Assembly (NCBI RefSeq): GCF_048544455.1
Contig: NC_133536.1
Span: 26,848,152-26,912,151 of the forward strand
From: Silene latifolia
Taxonomy: Eukaryota > Streptophyta > Magnoliopsida > Caryophyllales > Caryophyllaceae
DNA: 64,000 nucleotides
Reading direction: 5' to 3'
Shown: piece by piece, positions 1 to 12,330 of the stretch
Layout: each line of letters opens with the position of its first letter
Numbering within the stretch: position 1 is the first letter of the stretch
Notes under the pieces: model-generated
Seen by the model: the letters and a program-made list of their open reading frames with translations, nothing else
What the model was told of the DNA's origin: nothing
Databases searched by the model: none
Position numbers and translations under genes: made by a program

Positions 1-828
1 TAGAGTTTTGTGTTTTTCTTTGATGAGAGGAGGCTAGGTTAGAATTAGGGTAGAAAAATGATCTACCTCTCACCTACTTAAACCGAGTATTAGGTGAGTA
101 ATAGGGTAGTTTTTTTCTTCCAAAAATTCGGCCCATGCTAACCGAAATAAGAGAGATTAATTTCTCTTTTTTTTCGGTTTTTCTACTTACAAAAAATAAG
201 GAGATTAAATCTTCTTATTTTGGTAGTATACAAAATGTATAAAATGTATTATTTATAAATTGTCATTTATATCATTCCGTGTTAATAAGTCTACACACAA
301 CAAACTTACTGCAAAGTGGATTTATTAATGCCGGTTCAGACAATATCGTATAATATATACTTTAACTTGCTAATTAAATATAACTGATTACATTTAATTA
401 CGAATTAACATATTAATTCGTCCAAGCTAACATTATATACATTAATTAAATATAACTTATTATATTCAATTTACGAATTGACAATTAATTCGTCTCATCT
501 AATATTATTTAATCGGCATTAAATAATCGTCTCATGAACACGTTGACTAACTATTTAGTCAATTATATGAACTAACCTTTTAGTCATATAAGGCATCAAT
601 GTGATTACATTTCCATAATCACATCTCTCAAACACATCCTTTAGGTGTGACTTTTAGGGACCAGTTGATCACCGCCATCTGTATGATAATAACGTCAAAC
701 TTTCTAGCAAGCCAACCGTTATTAGGTAATCGTTAATCAACTGATAAAATACGAAGTATACCCTTGTGAACCTATAAGATATTTATAAATGTTATCACAC
801 TAATTTGTGGAGGACACAAGCTCCAACA
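1..828 (-). repeat. 3' LTR of copia-1 (partial)
   Basis: It matches 7870-8692 nearly base for base. On the minus strand the LTR starts TGTTGGAGC at 828. About 245 bp of its 3' part lie beyond the window. It is AT-rich, with many TTAATTAAAT-type stretches. Confidence 0.92.
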
Positions 829-848
829 AACTCCCACTTGTCCTCACA
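829..848 (-). other. Polypurine tract of copia-1
   Basis: On the minus strand the bases just upstream of the 3' LTR read GAGGACAAGTGGGAGTT. This is purine-rich and abuts the TGTTGG start of the LTR, the expected position for plus-strand DNA priming. From here to about 1610 is untranslated sequence with no credible gene. Confidence 0.75.
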
Positions 849-1610
849 AGTGTATGTGCGATAACCGATTCTCATATCCTAAAATTTCTCCCACTCAATG
901 TAAAACAATTTGCAAAATCCGTATTCAAAAAGGTCATATTTTACAAGTGATCAATATCAAGAGTGGTTTCCCCGACTAGAGAGTAACTTAAGTGATAAAC
1001 GAATCATCATTCGAGCATGGCCATGCATTTCAGTTACAACTCCTCGAGTGGCCTTGAGAAATAACTAAACCTGATAAGGGTTGGATATTTTCCTCAACTC
1101 GAATCCTGCAGATGTAAGCACAGTATGAAATAACCCTGAAAAAATCTACTTAGTCTCCAGTTACGGCAGACCATGAGAAAGAAACCAAAGTCACCCAAAA
1201 ACTGCCTTAATCTCAAGAGACAGTCGATAGTCAAAAGAATCGACTCTAGGAACACAATGGATGTCCTATCCACGACCTGGCACCGAATGTTTTTAAACAT
1301 TTAGGACTCCATTACATTGTCACAAAAATTGTCCTGCGAGGTATCGTTATAATCTCGCATCTGTGATCGATCAGTCAACCGTTTGACTTATGGCTCGTTG
1401 AACCCACCATCAATCGACTGCACAATATAATAGCCAGAGTTATCAGCTCATTAAGGCGATTACGGACCAAAACAAATATAATGTAATTCAGTTCATTTTG
1501 TGGCGTTCAATGTTGTCGGTACAATCCACATGAAAAACAAAATATTATAAAAACGATGAAGTTATAAATAGTATATGAAAAAGATAATGTATCAAATCCA
1601 TAATCAACTA

Positions 1611-3687
1611 CTACAACTCAGGAACACGTTTAATTCCCATGGAAATAACGTGCCCTTCATGCTTATCAAAATTCAACGGTTTAGTGAGAGGGGCCGCGAT
1701 GTTATCATCCGAAGCTATCTTGTCAATCACTATCTCTTCTTGCTCCACGTAATCACGGATCAGGTGAGCTTTCCGATGTACATGTCTAGATTTTTTGCTA
1801 GACTTAGGCTCCTTAGCCTGGAAGATGGCACCTCTATTGTCACAATAGATGGTGATCGGGTCATTCAAACTAGGAACTATCGTAAGTCCTTGTAAGAATT
1901 GACGCATCCATATAGCTTCCTTTGCTGCTTTCGAAGCGGCATAGTACTCGGATTCAGTGGTAGAATCTGCTATAACATCCTGTTTGGAACTCTTCCCGCT
2001 GACCGCAGCACCATTAAGAGTGAAGACGAACCTGGACTGATATTTTGAATCATCTCGATCCGTTTGGAAGCTAGCATCTGCGTAACCGATTGCGCATAGC
2101 TTAGCATCGCCTCCATAAGTCAATACCCTATCCTTAGTCCTCCGTAGGTACTTGAGGATGTTTTTAACAACTATCCAGTGTGTTTCACCTGGATTATTTT
2201 GGTACCGACTCGTCATACTCAATGCATTTGCCACGTCTGGACGTGTGCATATCATGGCATACATGATTGATCCTATTGCAGATGCATAAGGAACACGACT
2301 CATGCGCTCAATCCCTTCAAAGGCGTCGTGGGTGACGAGACTTGCTCAACCGCATCCCGGGCGTCATTGGAAGGTTCCCCTTCTTGGAGTTGGTCATGCT
2401 GAACCTTTCAAGAATCTTATCCAAATAAGACTCCTGACTAAGTGATAACGTCCGTCGTGATCTATCTCGGTAGATAAGGATTCCCAATATGCGTTGTGCC
2501 TCACCTAGATCTTTCATCTGGAAATGGTTCTTCAACCATTCTTTAACCGAAGATAGGAGAGGAATGTCATTCCCAATCAAGAGTATGTCATCGACATACA
2601 ATATCAAGAAAACAATCTTGCTCCCACTCGACTTGATATATAAGCAGGGTTCCTCGACCGATCGAGTGAAACCATACTCTTTTATCACCTGGTCGAAACG
2701 ATGATTCCAACTCCGAGAAGCTTGCTTAAGTCCATAAATGGAACGCTTAAGCTTGCATACTTTCTTAGGATGTTCAGGATCTATGAAACCTTCGGGTTGC
2801 ACCATGTACAACTCTTCCTCCAAATAACCGTTTAAGAAGGCGGTTTTCACATCCATTTGCCAAATTTCATAGTCATGAAATGCGGCAATCGCTAAGATTA
2901 TCCGAATGGAACGTAGCATGACTACAGGTGCAAAAATCTCATCATAATGCAATCCGTGCACTTGAGTGAAACCTTTTGCCACTAGTCGTGCCTTATAGGT
3001 ATCTGGTTGCGCGTCTACAGAATGCTTTATTTTGTAAAGCCATTTGCACTGTAGAGGTTTTACCTTATTAGGTAAATCAACAAGATCCCATACGTCATTC
3101 TCATACATGGAGTCCATCTCGGATTGCATGGCTTCGAGCCATAGCTTTGAGTCAGAACAGGCCATAGCACCTTTATAGGTAGCGGGTTCATTACTCTCTA
3201 GGAGCAAAACGTCATTCTCCTCGACCATACCAATGTATCTGTCCGGAGGATTAGAGACTCTACCCGACCTCCTAGGTTCCTCAAGAATATTAACCGTATC
3301 ATCAGTTGGAGGAACAACTTCCTCCATCTGTTCCTCGGTTGTTGGTTCTGGAATCTCCGACAGCTCGAAGGTTCTATTACTTGTCTTGTTCTCGAGAAAT
3401 TCTTTCTCTAAGAACGTCGCACTAGCCGCAACAAAAACTCGATGTTCGGTAGGCGAATAGAAGTAATGACCAAACGTTCCTTTTGGATAACCAATAAAGT
3501 ATGTCTTGACCGATCGCTGGCCGAGCTTATCCTCGTGTCTCCACTTGACATAAGCCTCGCAGCCCCAAACCCGAATAAAGGACAAGTTAGGGACCGTTCC
3601 CTTCCACATTTCATATGGAGTCTTGTCGACAGCTTTAGTCGGACTTCGGTTAAGTATAAGAGCAAAATGACAAAGAGAAAACCCCAT
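1611..3687 (-). pseudogene. copia-1 pol: integrase C-terminus, reverse transcriptase, RNase H (frameshifted)
   Basis: Two frames together encode the 3' half of a copia polyprotein. 3687-2317 begins in the integrase C-terminus and enters the RT, with [11 protein letters not shown], the QMDVKTAFLNGYLEEELYM core and the catalytic YVDDILLIGND. 2303-1611 carries the end of the RT connection and RNase H, with YADASFQTDRDD and the STTESEYYAASKAAKEA stretch typical of copia RNase H. A frameshift near 2340 separates them. Another near 3685 separates this part from the upstream integrase. All RT catalytic aspartates are present, but the breaks mean it cannot make one polyprotein unless it is rescued in trans. 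Confidence 0.9.
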
Positions 3688-4604
3688 AATGAATCAGGCA
3701 CTACCGTGTGACTCATCATGGATCGAACCATATCAAGTAAGGTTCGATTTCTCCGTTCGGACACACCATTTAATTGAGGTGTTCCAAGTGGAGTTAACTG
3801 CAAAACGATTCCACAGTCTTTAAGGTGTTGATCAAACTCATTTGAAAGATATTCGCCACCCCGATCTGAACGGAGTGCTTTAACCTTTCTACCCAGTTGG
3901 TTCTCAACCCTGTTCTTGTATTCCTTGAATTTCTCAAAGGACTTACTTTTATGCTTCATTAAGTAGACATATCCGTATCTACTCAAATCGTCCGTGAAAG
4001 TGATAAAATATCTATAGCCATCTCTAGCGGTAATTGACATAGGTCCACAAACATCAGTATGTATGAGTCCTAATAGGTCACTAGCGCGCATTCCAACACC
4101 TTTGAAGGAAATTCGAGTCATTTTGCCAATGAGACATGATTCACACGTGCCATATGTAGAAAAATCGAATGCGGGAATAGTCCCATTATCGACGAGTTTC
4201 TTTACACGTTTTTCATTTATGTGTCCCATTCGACAATGCCATAGATAGGTTTGATCTTTGTCACCAACCTTTAATTTCTTATTATTCACGTGTAATATTT
4301 CCAGGGTTTGATCTAAGATGTAAATTCCATTCATGGAAACTGCTTTGCCATAAATCATTTCATTGAAAGAGAAAATACAGCTATTATCCTTTATTAAAAA
4401 TGAAAAACCGTCCTTATTAAGTACGGAAACTGAAATAATGTTCTTAGACAAACTGGGTACATAGTAACAGTTATATAAAAATAACTCAAAACCACTAGGG
4501 AGTTGGATTACGTATGTTCCCTTCGAGACTGCAGCAACTCTAGCTCCATTCCTGACTCGCAGGTCCACATCACCCTTTCCGAGAGGTGTGATGTTTTTTA
4601 GGCC
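3688..4604 (-). pseudogene. copia-1 GAG-pre-integrase and integrase core
   Basis: The frame carries the HHCC zinc-binding module (WHCRMGHINEKRVK followed by CESCLIGK) and the integrase catalytic core: HTDVCGPM for the first Asp, RSDRGGEYLS for the second, and NGVSERRNRTLLDMVRSMM for the Glu. It is in the same frame as gag-protease but separated from it by an amber codon near 4605, directly after the protease DTG region. A 1-nt loss in a G run near 3685 ends the useful frame. Confidence 0.9.
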
Positions 4605-5598
4605 CTACAAATGATTACACAGATGAGAACCACAACCAGTATCAAGTACCCAAGTTCCGAAACTTGCATGGTTAATCTCAATCATATGAATATAAGATGA
4701 CATACCAACAGGAACGACGCGGCCTGCTTTTATATCCTCACGGTACACGGGACAGTTCCTCCTCCAATGTCCAGTCTTGTGACAATGGTGGCACTCAATG
4801 TCACCGCCCTTGCTCTTTGCCTTGCCCTGTGAGCCACTAGTCTCACCAGGCCCACTCTTACCGTTTCCTGGCTTCTTAAACTTTGGCTTACCTACAGTTA
4901 GGTCGCCTGGAGCTTTGCCCTTACCTTTATTCTTGTTGGAAATCGTGAGAACATCCTGCTTCATGCTCCTACTCAATTTCATATCCTTCTCGGTCTGTAC
5001 GAGAAGTGAGTGTAGCTCATGAGGACTTTTCTTTAAGTCATTCATGTAGTAGTTTGCCCTGAAAAGGGCAAAACCATCATGAAGAGAATGAAGCATTCGG
5101 TCAATGACTATGCTCTCACTGATTTTGCAATCAAGTGCCTCCAATTTCTCGACATTCTCAATCATGTTAAGAATGTGTGGGCTAACCGGTTGGCCCTTTT
5201 GGAGTTTCGCATCAAAGAAGCGACAGGTATGCTCATAAGTAACGATTCTCGGTGCTTTTGAGAACTCGTTAGTGAGCGTGGTGAAAATCTTGTTTGCACC
5301 TTGGGCAATGAAGCGTCTCTGCAAATTGGTTTCCATTGCAAAGATGAGTACGTTCTTTATCGCACCCGCTTCCATGACGAAGTCACTATAAGCAAGTGAC
5401 TCGTTAACTCCTGCATTGGGGCCTGGATTACCGGTATTGGCTCGATTAAGTACTTGAGCTTACCGTCGAATGGCGATTCCGTAGTCTTTGCCTCCCATCC
5501 GCAAAGTTGGACCCATCATTCTTCGATCGTGTGAACCGATTCATGTTGTCCATAAAAACTTTAAGCCAGGACTCGCGTCCAAGTGTGGCACTCGACAT
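4605..5598 (-). pseudogene. copia-1 gag and protease N-terminus
   Basis: Gag probably starts at the ATG at 5596-5598 (MSSATLGRESWLKVFMDN). The frame then shifts between about 5460 and 5375, and resumes with the UBN2-like gag core. The CCHC zinc knuckle CHHCHKTGHWRRNC lies at about 4750-4800, followed by the aspartic protease motif WVLDTGCGSHLCNHL. The next codon is TAG, which truncates the protein right after the protease active site. A K/G-rich linker precedes the knuckle, as in other plant copia gags. Confidence 0.87.
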
Positions 5599-7607
5599 TG
5601 GGATTTCGTTATTTCCACCATTTGTTGTAACAAGATTATCAAAATAAACGTATTCTACATCAAAAAAGAAGAATAAAATAATAAGCATATGCATCGTTAT
5701 GATTTTAAGTCTTAATGCAAAACTGTTATAAGCGAAGACTCATGCATTTATACAATTGACCTCCCTCAAGAATTATATAAATGATCCCAAGACTCAATTA
5801 TCTGCAAATTGATAAGCCAACCTTTTGGCTAATTCTCTTTATTAGAATTCTTGGTCGATAAATTTCTGTAAATTCTATCTTTAGTCCATCATAATCACGA
5901 GAAACTCTTCGGACTATAATGTTGAGATAAACTAAGTCAACACAAACTACTTACCCAACGTAGAAGGGGTCATATTATGCCTACCGACGAAGAAGGGATT
6001 CATAGTTGTTTGCCCTTATAAAGACTAATCTCAATTTCCGTTTTAGAGGAAGATCTCATCAACTTTATTTTAATTCATTTTAAGTGAACTAATAGCTAGC
6101 ATGCGTGAATAAATAAACTAAGGTGATGGCTTAAACTGAGTGACATCTGTATGTCTATGAAAACTAACATACAATCTATATGAGTCAATTTTCATGCATT
6201 TTAGTAGGTGGTTTGGTCTGAGGCGGAAAATGATGCACTAACTAGCATGTGAATGAAAAGCAATAAGAACGGTAAAACGTAAAACAAAAATAAAGTCCTA
6301 GTGTGGCCTATCTATCAAAATGAACATAAATACAACTTTGGAATCCATCCTTGGACCCGAGAAGCTTGTCTTGATGTTCCATCTTGATCCATGTAGCGGG
6401 AGTGAGCTCCAATCTCCATCTTTAGTCTTCTCAAAAATTACAATTTAAAATTACATAATAAACCTATTTACATTCTAATTTCAAAACCGTAATAAATAAA
6501 GAAAACCAAACGAAGATACGAGATCTCAAATTACATTAAAAATTATGTTTCCATCATTACGAAAACATAATTTGACTAAGGCCACACTAGGTATTACAAA
6601 TTACAACCGATTGCAAAAATACGTAAATAAATCCATTCAACGATTCATAAAATGCATCAACTAACAAAAAAATTAAACATACAAGGCATAATTCCTTAAT
6701 TATGTAGATTAATTTCCCAAACCACCTATTTAAATGATCAAATTAAGTGACAATTCCTCAATTAATCACATTAATTTCAATCTTAATTCACATTAAACTT
6801 GTAATATGAATTAATTCAATATTATTTTAAACTACTTTAAAATAATTAGGTATCTTTATATGTGAACCTTTTCACAACAATTAATCATACATTAAAATGT
6901 ATAATTATAATTATTGGCCAAAAACAACAATAAAAGAAAAAAAAAATTTCTTTAAAATTTTGCTCTCGACAAACAGTAGAAACAAAAAAAAACACCGTTT
7001 TTTTTTCTTTTTGCATTCGGCAATTAAAAAACCAGAAAACAGCTCCCAAAAAAAACCTTTTCTCGGCTTTTCAGCGAAAAACGAAAGAAATTTTTTTTTT
7101 TTATTCGGCAATCCAGCAAAAACAAAAAAAAAACAGAATCCTTTTTTTTTTGGCTCGGCAAAACCCTAAAAACAGTCCCCCTTTTTTTTTGTGGCAAAAT
7201 GCCCTAAAACAAAAAAACTCAAGATGAACAAAATCGTTTATAGTTGCTATTAGAACAAGATTAGCATATGAATTAATGAAACATGATTAACCGTAAATGC
7301 CAAAAACTATATAGCAAAAACAAATTTTATATCATCAACATGAAAACTCCATTTACATTTTAACTTAATCTTCATTAAATCAAACATCTACCAATTCTTC
7401 ATATAATTATTTTAACTGATTAAAACAACAATATGAAAAATAAAAATGGAAATATAGCATCAAAAAACAAGAACAAAACCGGCTGAAAAAAAAATTTCAA
7501 TTCGGCAAAAAAATTTCAGCCGTGTGGTTTTTTTTTTTCTTTTTAGATTCAATAACCCTTTGTTTAAATTCATTTTATGAAAATCATCAAAATAAAATTC
7601 GTGGCCT
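5599..7607 (-). other. Long untranslated leader of copia-1 with homopolymer-rich block
   Basis: About 2 kb separates gag from the primer-binding site, and no credible gene is seen. Positions 6897-7205 are a run of A/T homopolymers punctuated by TCGGCA-type hexamers, with a second smaller block at 7480-7545. Short ORFs here are rich in F or K and are not believable proteins. Confidence 0.7.
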
Positions 7608-7609
7608 TG

Positions 7610-7621
7610 GCTCTGATACCA
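7610..7621 (-). other. Primer-binding site of copia-1 (initiator tRNA-Met)
   Basis: The minus strand reads TGGTATCAGAGC, the standard plant complement to the 3' end of initiator tRNA-Met, two bases inside the 5' LTR. Confidence 0.92.
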
Positions 7622-7623
7622 CT

Positions 7624-8692
7624 TGTGGGAATTATCTGTATGCTTCCCTTTAATTATAAGGATTATAACGAATTTATAAAGATGATTACTAGTCATAAAA
7701 GAAAATTACATAAACAAAAAGAGAGATTATGAAATCAACCTTCGGTCCTAGCAAAATCGGCCTAAGAACAATATCGCAATGATATTCACCTATTAGTTGC
7801 ACCCAAGATGATATAAGATATGCCCTTTTCTTCTTGCTAGAATCGATCCCCAATTTTCTGTAAATTATTTAGGGTTTTGTGTTTTTCTTTGATGAGAGGA
7901 GGCTAGGTTAGAATTAGGGTAGAAAAATGATCTACCTCTCACCTACTTAAACCGAGTATTAGGTGAGTAATAGGGTAGTTTTTTTCTTCCAAAAATTCGG
8001 CCCATGCTAACCGAAATAAGAGAGATTAATTTCTCTTTTTTTTTGGTTTTTCTACTTACCAAAAATAAGGAGATTAAATCTTCTTATTTTGGTAGTATAC
8101 AAAATGTATAAAATGTATTATTTATAAATTGTCATTTATATCATTCCGTATTAATAAGTCTACACACAACAGCTTGCAGTGGATTTATTAATGCCGGTCT
8201 GTGATAATATCGTATAATATATACTTTAACTTGCTAATTAAATATAACCGATTACGTTTAATTATGAATTAACATATTAATTCATCCAAGCTAACATTAT
8301 ATACATTAATTAAATATAACTTATTATATTCAATTTACGAATTGACAGTTAATTCGTCTCAGCTAATATTATTTAATCGGCATTAAATAATCGCCTCATC
8401 AACACGTTGACTAACTATTTAGTCAATTATATGAACTAACCTTTTAGTCATATAAGGCATCAATGTGATTACATTTCCATAATCACATCTCTCAAACACA
8501 TCCTTTAGGTGTGACTTTTAGGGACCAGTTGATCACCGCCTTCTGTATGATAATAACGTCAAACTTTCTAGCAAGCCAACCGTTATTAGGTAATCGTTAA
8601 TCAACTGATAAAATACGAAGTATACCCTTGTGAACCTATAAGAGATTTATAAATGTTATCACACTAATTTGTGGAGGACACAAGCTCCAACA
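7624..8692 (-). repeat. 5' LTR of copia-1 (complete, 1,069 bp)
   Basis: It is bounded by TG and CA (minus strand TGTTGGAGC to TTCCCACA) and sits next to the primer-binding site. The part overlapping the partial 3' LTR differs at only a few positions plus small indels. Confidence 0.92.
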
Positions 8693-10078
8693 ATATCCCT
8701 ATACAACCTCCCACATGATACAGACTCACCTGAAGGTATAAAAACTTTCTCACTTACAGACTCATATTCCCTCAAACCCAACTGTTTAACATGACTCGAA
8801 GATACAAACGACTGTGACGCCCCCGAATCAAACAAAACAAAGGTATGAACACCATTAACAAGAAAAGTACCAGTGATAACATGTGCGTCGTCCTCAGCTG
8901 CTTTCTTCTCCATCATAAACAGCTTTCCACTGGTCTTCTGCCCACCTCCCTGGACAGTACTGGCTGAGGTAGTCGGCTTAGCACCCGACCCCTGATTGTT
9001 GTTGGTGTTCGTGGCTGGTTTCTGATAGGAATTACCGCCATTGCGGTTACCCCCACCATTGTTGATCTGGTATCCCCGGTTGTTCCATGGCCCAGCCGGT
9101 TTATTGCTCGCATAACTCTGTGTCGGCCCCTGAGAAAAGCTCCCATGTCCCGGCCTCTGAAGACCTCCACTCACCGCACTGGTGCACTCATATCTCTTGT
9201 GGCCCGTACCGCCACAATTGTAGCAGGTCATACCCCAGCTACCCCCACTACTACCACGGCCTCTCCCGAAAGGAGTCCCAGCACTAAACCCTGAGCCCGA
9301 TGAATATGCTCTTGCCTGAGTGTGGTTACCCTTCTTATAGTTGGATTGGCCACCTCCCTCACTCTCAGCCTTTCTTTTCTCAGCACCCCTCTCTCGGGCC
9401 ATCTCCACTAGCCGCTCAGCCCTCCCAGCTCTCTCATAAGCTTCCTTAACATCCGTAAGGACTCCCACAGGTAACTTCTCCATGATCTTGGGGGTCAACC
9501 CCTTCTCAAACCTCAGAGCTAGGTTCTCATCACTCAATCCCATATCCTCAGCATACCTAGACTTCTCATTGAACAGTCGGTAGTACTCTGTTACCGACAT
9601 GTCAGATGTCATCTTAAACCCATCGAACTCCTCTCTCAGCTTACTCCTCACATGTTCAGGTACAAACTCTTTCCTCATGGCCCTCCGGAACTCGTCCCAA
9701 GGTATAGCAGGCAGCCCCTGCTTCGCATACATGTCCCTAGCATTCACCTTTACCTTATCCCACCACTCACCTGCCGCTTCTCTCAAGTAGAACGCAACTT
9801 GTTCTACCCTCATCTCATCCGGACAATGCACCAAATCTAGGATGTTCTCCATCTCTCTGTGCCAATTATCTAGAAGCATTGGCTCTCCGGTTCCCTTATA
9901 CTCTTTCGGGTTAAACCTCGCTATGTAGAGACTGATCTTTGAGTGATCAACCTCCTTATCTTTCCCCCACTCTCTTTAAAGCTTCCGTAAGAGCATCTTG
10001 GTGCTCCAACATCTTAACTATATCATCGGTGGTCATGTTCTCAGCTCTAACATACAAGGCGGTTTTCTTTGGCGGCAT
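8693..10078 (-). pseudogene. gypsy-1 gag and protease N-terminus
   Basis: The start is the ATG at 10076-10078 (MPPKKTALYVRAENM). A frameshift in a G run near 9965 separates the first 40 or so residues from the main frame that ends in the copia-1 LTR. The main frame carries the retrotransposon gag core (FYLREAAGEWWDKVK, EYYRLFNEKSRYA), a long Q/N/G-rich linker, one CCHC zinc knuckle CYNCGGTGHKRYEC, and the retropepsin motif FVLFDSGASQSFVS. The frame is cut at 8692 by copia-1. Normally RT, RNase H and integrase would follow. Confidence 0.9.
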
Positions 10079-10939
10079 CTTGTAACTATATACTAAAAGG
10101 TAGATATAAACATACATACTATAACCCAAAACACGTATATAGCCGGCACAGACCCCACTCGATCGAGTACCAGAACCCACTCGATCGAGTTGAGGCTACT
10201 CGATCGAGTGCCCAACATACTCGATCGAGTGCCTCGACTCCAGAACCTAATCAGACCTCCTGATCACAAACATACTCGACAAAGCTGACACGCCACTCGA
10301 TCGAGTGACCCCTACTCGATCGAGTGCCCCGATGTACTCGATCGAGTACCCAAAAACACGGTTCTGACAAGAAAAACATCAAACTATCCACTCGATCGAG
10401 TTAGACCCACTCGATCGAGCACCTCACCTACTCGATCGAGTGCCCCCCACTCGATCGAGTCATGCAAACTCGTGTACACTACCCGCATGTTAGCTCAATT
10501 TCCCAAACTTACTATGCAACCTTTATAACTCCAACATTATAATTATAACTACGCATGCAAATCTACGCAATTCCTCATATAATCAACAAAACAATCTACT
10601 TCATGTTATCAAAATGCCACATTATAAACACCCAACATACTTCTTACTCAATTCACGTATAAAACACATCTCTTCAACTTTTAACCATACTTTCAATTCT
10701 CCACATCCAACATCCAAAAATTCACAACACATATCGTTATGTACACATACAAACCAGAAGACAACACATACGACCCTGACACATATCCCCATGTGACCGG
10801 TTCAAAATTACAGGGCAAGTTCGCGACTTTAGGACGTCTCCCAAGCCTTTGCATTAGCTCCTACAACTTTTACCCCGGGTTCATTTTAATTGACTCCCTA
10901 TGTTCATTGGATTCATTGGTTACAGGTTTCAGGATCGTC
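10079..10939 (-). other. gypsy-1 leader between primer-binding site and gag
   Basis: Untranslated leader of about 860 bp. Its gag-proximal part carries the palindromic 12-mer array listed separately. The rest (10470-10940) is AC-rich on the plus strand and shows no gene. Confidence 0.75.
10157..10460. repeat. Array of palindromic ACTCGATCGAGT units in gypsy-1 leader
   Basis: Ten exact copies and one 11/12 copy of the perfectly self-complementary 12-mer ACTCGATCGAGT lie in about 300 bp, mostly 18-30 bp apart, separated by short variable spacers such as ACC, GCCCC or TAGACCC. One larger gap (around 10270) holds a decayed copy. Because each unit is its own reverse complement, the array has no strand. 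Confidence 0.93.
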
Positions 10940-10951
10940 GCTCTGATACCA
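10940..10951 (-). other. Primer-binding site of gypsy-1 (initiator tRNA-Met)
   Basis: The minus strand reads TGGTATCAGAGC, three bases inside the LTR border at 10955. Confidence 0.92.
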
Positions 10952-10954
10952 CCT

Positions 10955-12330
10955 TGTGACACCCCTATACTCCAAGTGCCTTACCAGGACCACTCAGGTA
11001 TAAAGATGTCACCATCTCGGTTTCCCGAGGCAATGATAATCAAATGACAATAACGAAACAATATTTAAATAGTAATAAAGTTTAAAGCGATTACAATCCA
11101 AATCCAAACTGATAAAATGTGTAATACATGTTCTCAAAACCAAATGTCTCAAACTACTAAAGTACGACAGCGGAAGACTCTAATCAGCTCGTGGTGACAC
11201 ATCCCAGCTAGCCCATATGCTTCTAATCATACCTGCTCAACAACTGCTCACCATCCCCGAATGGATCACCACAGTTTTTAAAACAATTAAACGGGGTCAG
11301 TACTAATTACACAAAACAAGGTACAATATAACAATTACCAAACAGCACAATCGTCACATCAAACCCCGGTCTCCATGAACAATCTCCACATAACTGACTA
11401 CACACTAAAGTGTGTAGCCCTGCCAGAGTACCCATCGCAACAGATACTCCACACCGCCAGTGGGGACCGCAGCCGTACCCACCAAATCCCCGCTCATCTC
11501 CATCGAGCGATAAACCCACATCCATTAATGTGCACATCCCTTCGTGGCGGGTTCCACGATAGGCGAATCATGGGCGTGAAGCCACTCCCGCAAGTGACTC
11601 CACTCGGCCCGGGGACACGCCCAAGAACACAGACAGATAATCGCAATCACAATACAACTCAACAACCGTCCAAACAATCAACAATACTAACTACAAGACA
11701 ATTCACCACACACATCATATAACTAATACCGAGTAGGAAAACCCTACCCAAATGCAATCACAATCAGCAGACGATCTAACAGCTGTCTCAAAAACGCTCT
11801 TCTACGAATCCTCCTCCTATTCACATAATCATATAATTACTAACAATCACAATTAACCATCAAAACCCCAAATCCCCCAAATTAGGGTTTAAACAAAGTT
11901 CATTAAACGCTATAAAATTGGTATGTAGATCTTACCCTCGACGCAAGGATCACAAGGACAGAAGGAATGATGAAATCCAACCTCTCAAGCTCCGGGATTT
12001 GTCAATAGCACGGATGATGTGAACGACGTAGTTTCAATCTCCTTTTTAAGTTTATTAGGTTTGTAAAAATGTTTAATAAAGATGACGATATGAATTATAT
12101 ACTAATCCGTGTTATTAACAAAACCCGTCAAAATAATACCGGCTAACCGAGCTACTCGATCGAGTAGCTAACGTACTCGATCGAGTGCCACTTACTCGAT
12201 CGAGTACCGAGGCTACTCGATAGAGTACCCTACAGACAGAATACTGTTTCTAAAAACAAAACACCCTTACTCGACAGAGTAAGGCCCACTCGATAGAGTA
12301 CCCAGAGACTCATAAAACCGTAGTATTACA
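10955..12330 (-). repeat. 5' LTR of gypsy-1 (1,376 bp)
   Basis: The borders are TG...CA (minus strand TGTAATACTACGG to GGGGTGTCACA), with the primer-binding site adjoining on the inner side. No second copy is in the window, so the borders rest on the primer-binding site, the TG/CA ends and the abrupt change into RT coding sequence at 12331. Confidence 0.82.
12154..12300. repeat. Second ACTCGATCGAGT cluster, inside the gypsy-1 LTR
   Basis: Three exact copies and three decayed copies (ACTCGATAGAGT, ACTCGACAGAGT, ACTCGATAGAGT) of the same palindrome found in the leader. They lie in the first 180 bp of the LTR on the minus strand, a plausible promoter/enhancer position. Confidence 0.9.

Larger units (their letters stand above)
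1..8692 (-). mobile_element. Ty1-copia LTR retrotransposon (copia-1), nested, left end cut by window
   Basis: The element reads right to left: 5' LTR 7624-8692, primer-binding site just inside it, long leader, gag, protease, integrase, RT and RNase H, polypurine tract, and a partial 3' LTR at 1-828. The domain order protease-integrase-RT-RNase H is the Ty1-copia order. The two LTR copies align almost base for base over about 825 bp, so the insertion is fairly young, yet the coding region has an amber stop and several frameshifts. The right border falls abruptly inside a gypsy gag-protease frame, so copia-1 is nested in that element. The 5 bp after the right border are ATATC; the matching duplicate would lie left of the window. 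The lineage within Ty1-copia was not determined. Confidence 0.93.
8693..12330 (-). mobile_element. Ty3-gypsy element, 5' part (gypsy-1, Tekay-like), host of copia-1
   Basis: It contains the 5' LTR (10955-12330), primer-binding site, leader, gag and the start of protease. The rest of pol and the 3' LTR lie left of the copia-1 insertion, outside the window. Gag of this type (WWDKV, FRRAMRKEFVP, CCHC knuckle, DSGAS protease) and an LTR of about 1.4 kb suggest the Tekay/Del chromovirus lineage, but RT and chromodomain are not visible, so the lineage is provisional. The right border cuts into a reverse transcriptase gene; the flanking 5 bp are GCCAC. Confidence 0.88.

Noticed and set aside
6897..7169. 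Overlapping Lys/Phe-rich ORFs on both strands
   Set aside because: Produced by A/T homopolymers in the copia-1 leader.
10157..10460. CRISPR-like array (regular short repeats with spacers)
   Set aside because: Units are 12-bp palindromes with 5-18 bp irregular spacers in a plant retrotransposon leader; no cas genes and wrong repeat and spacer lengths.
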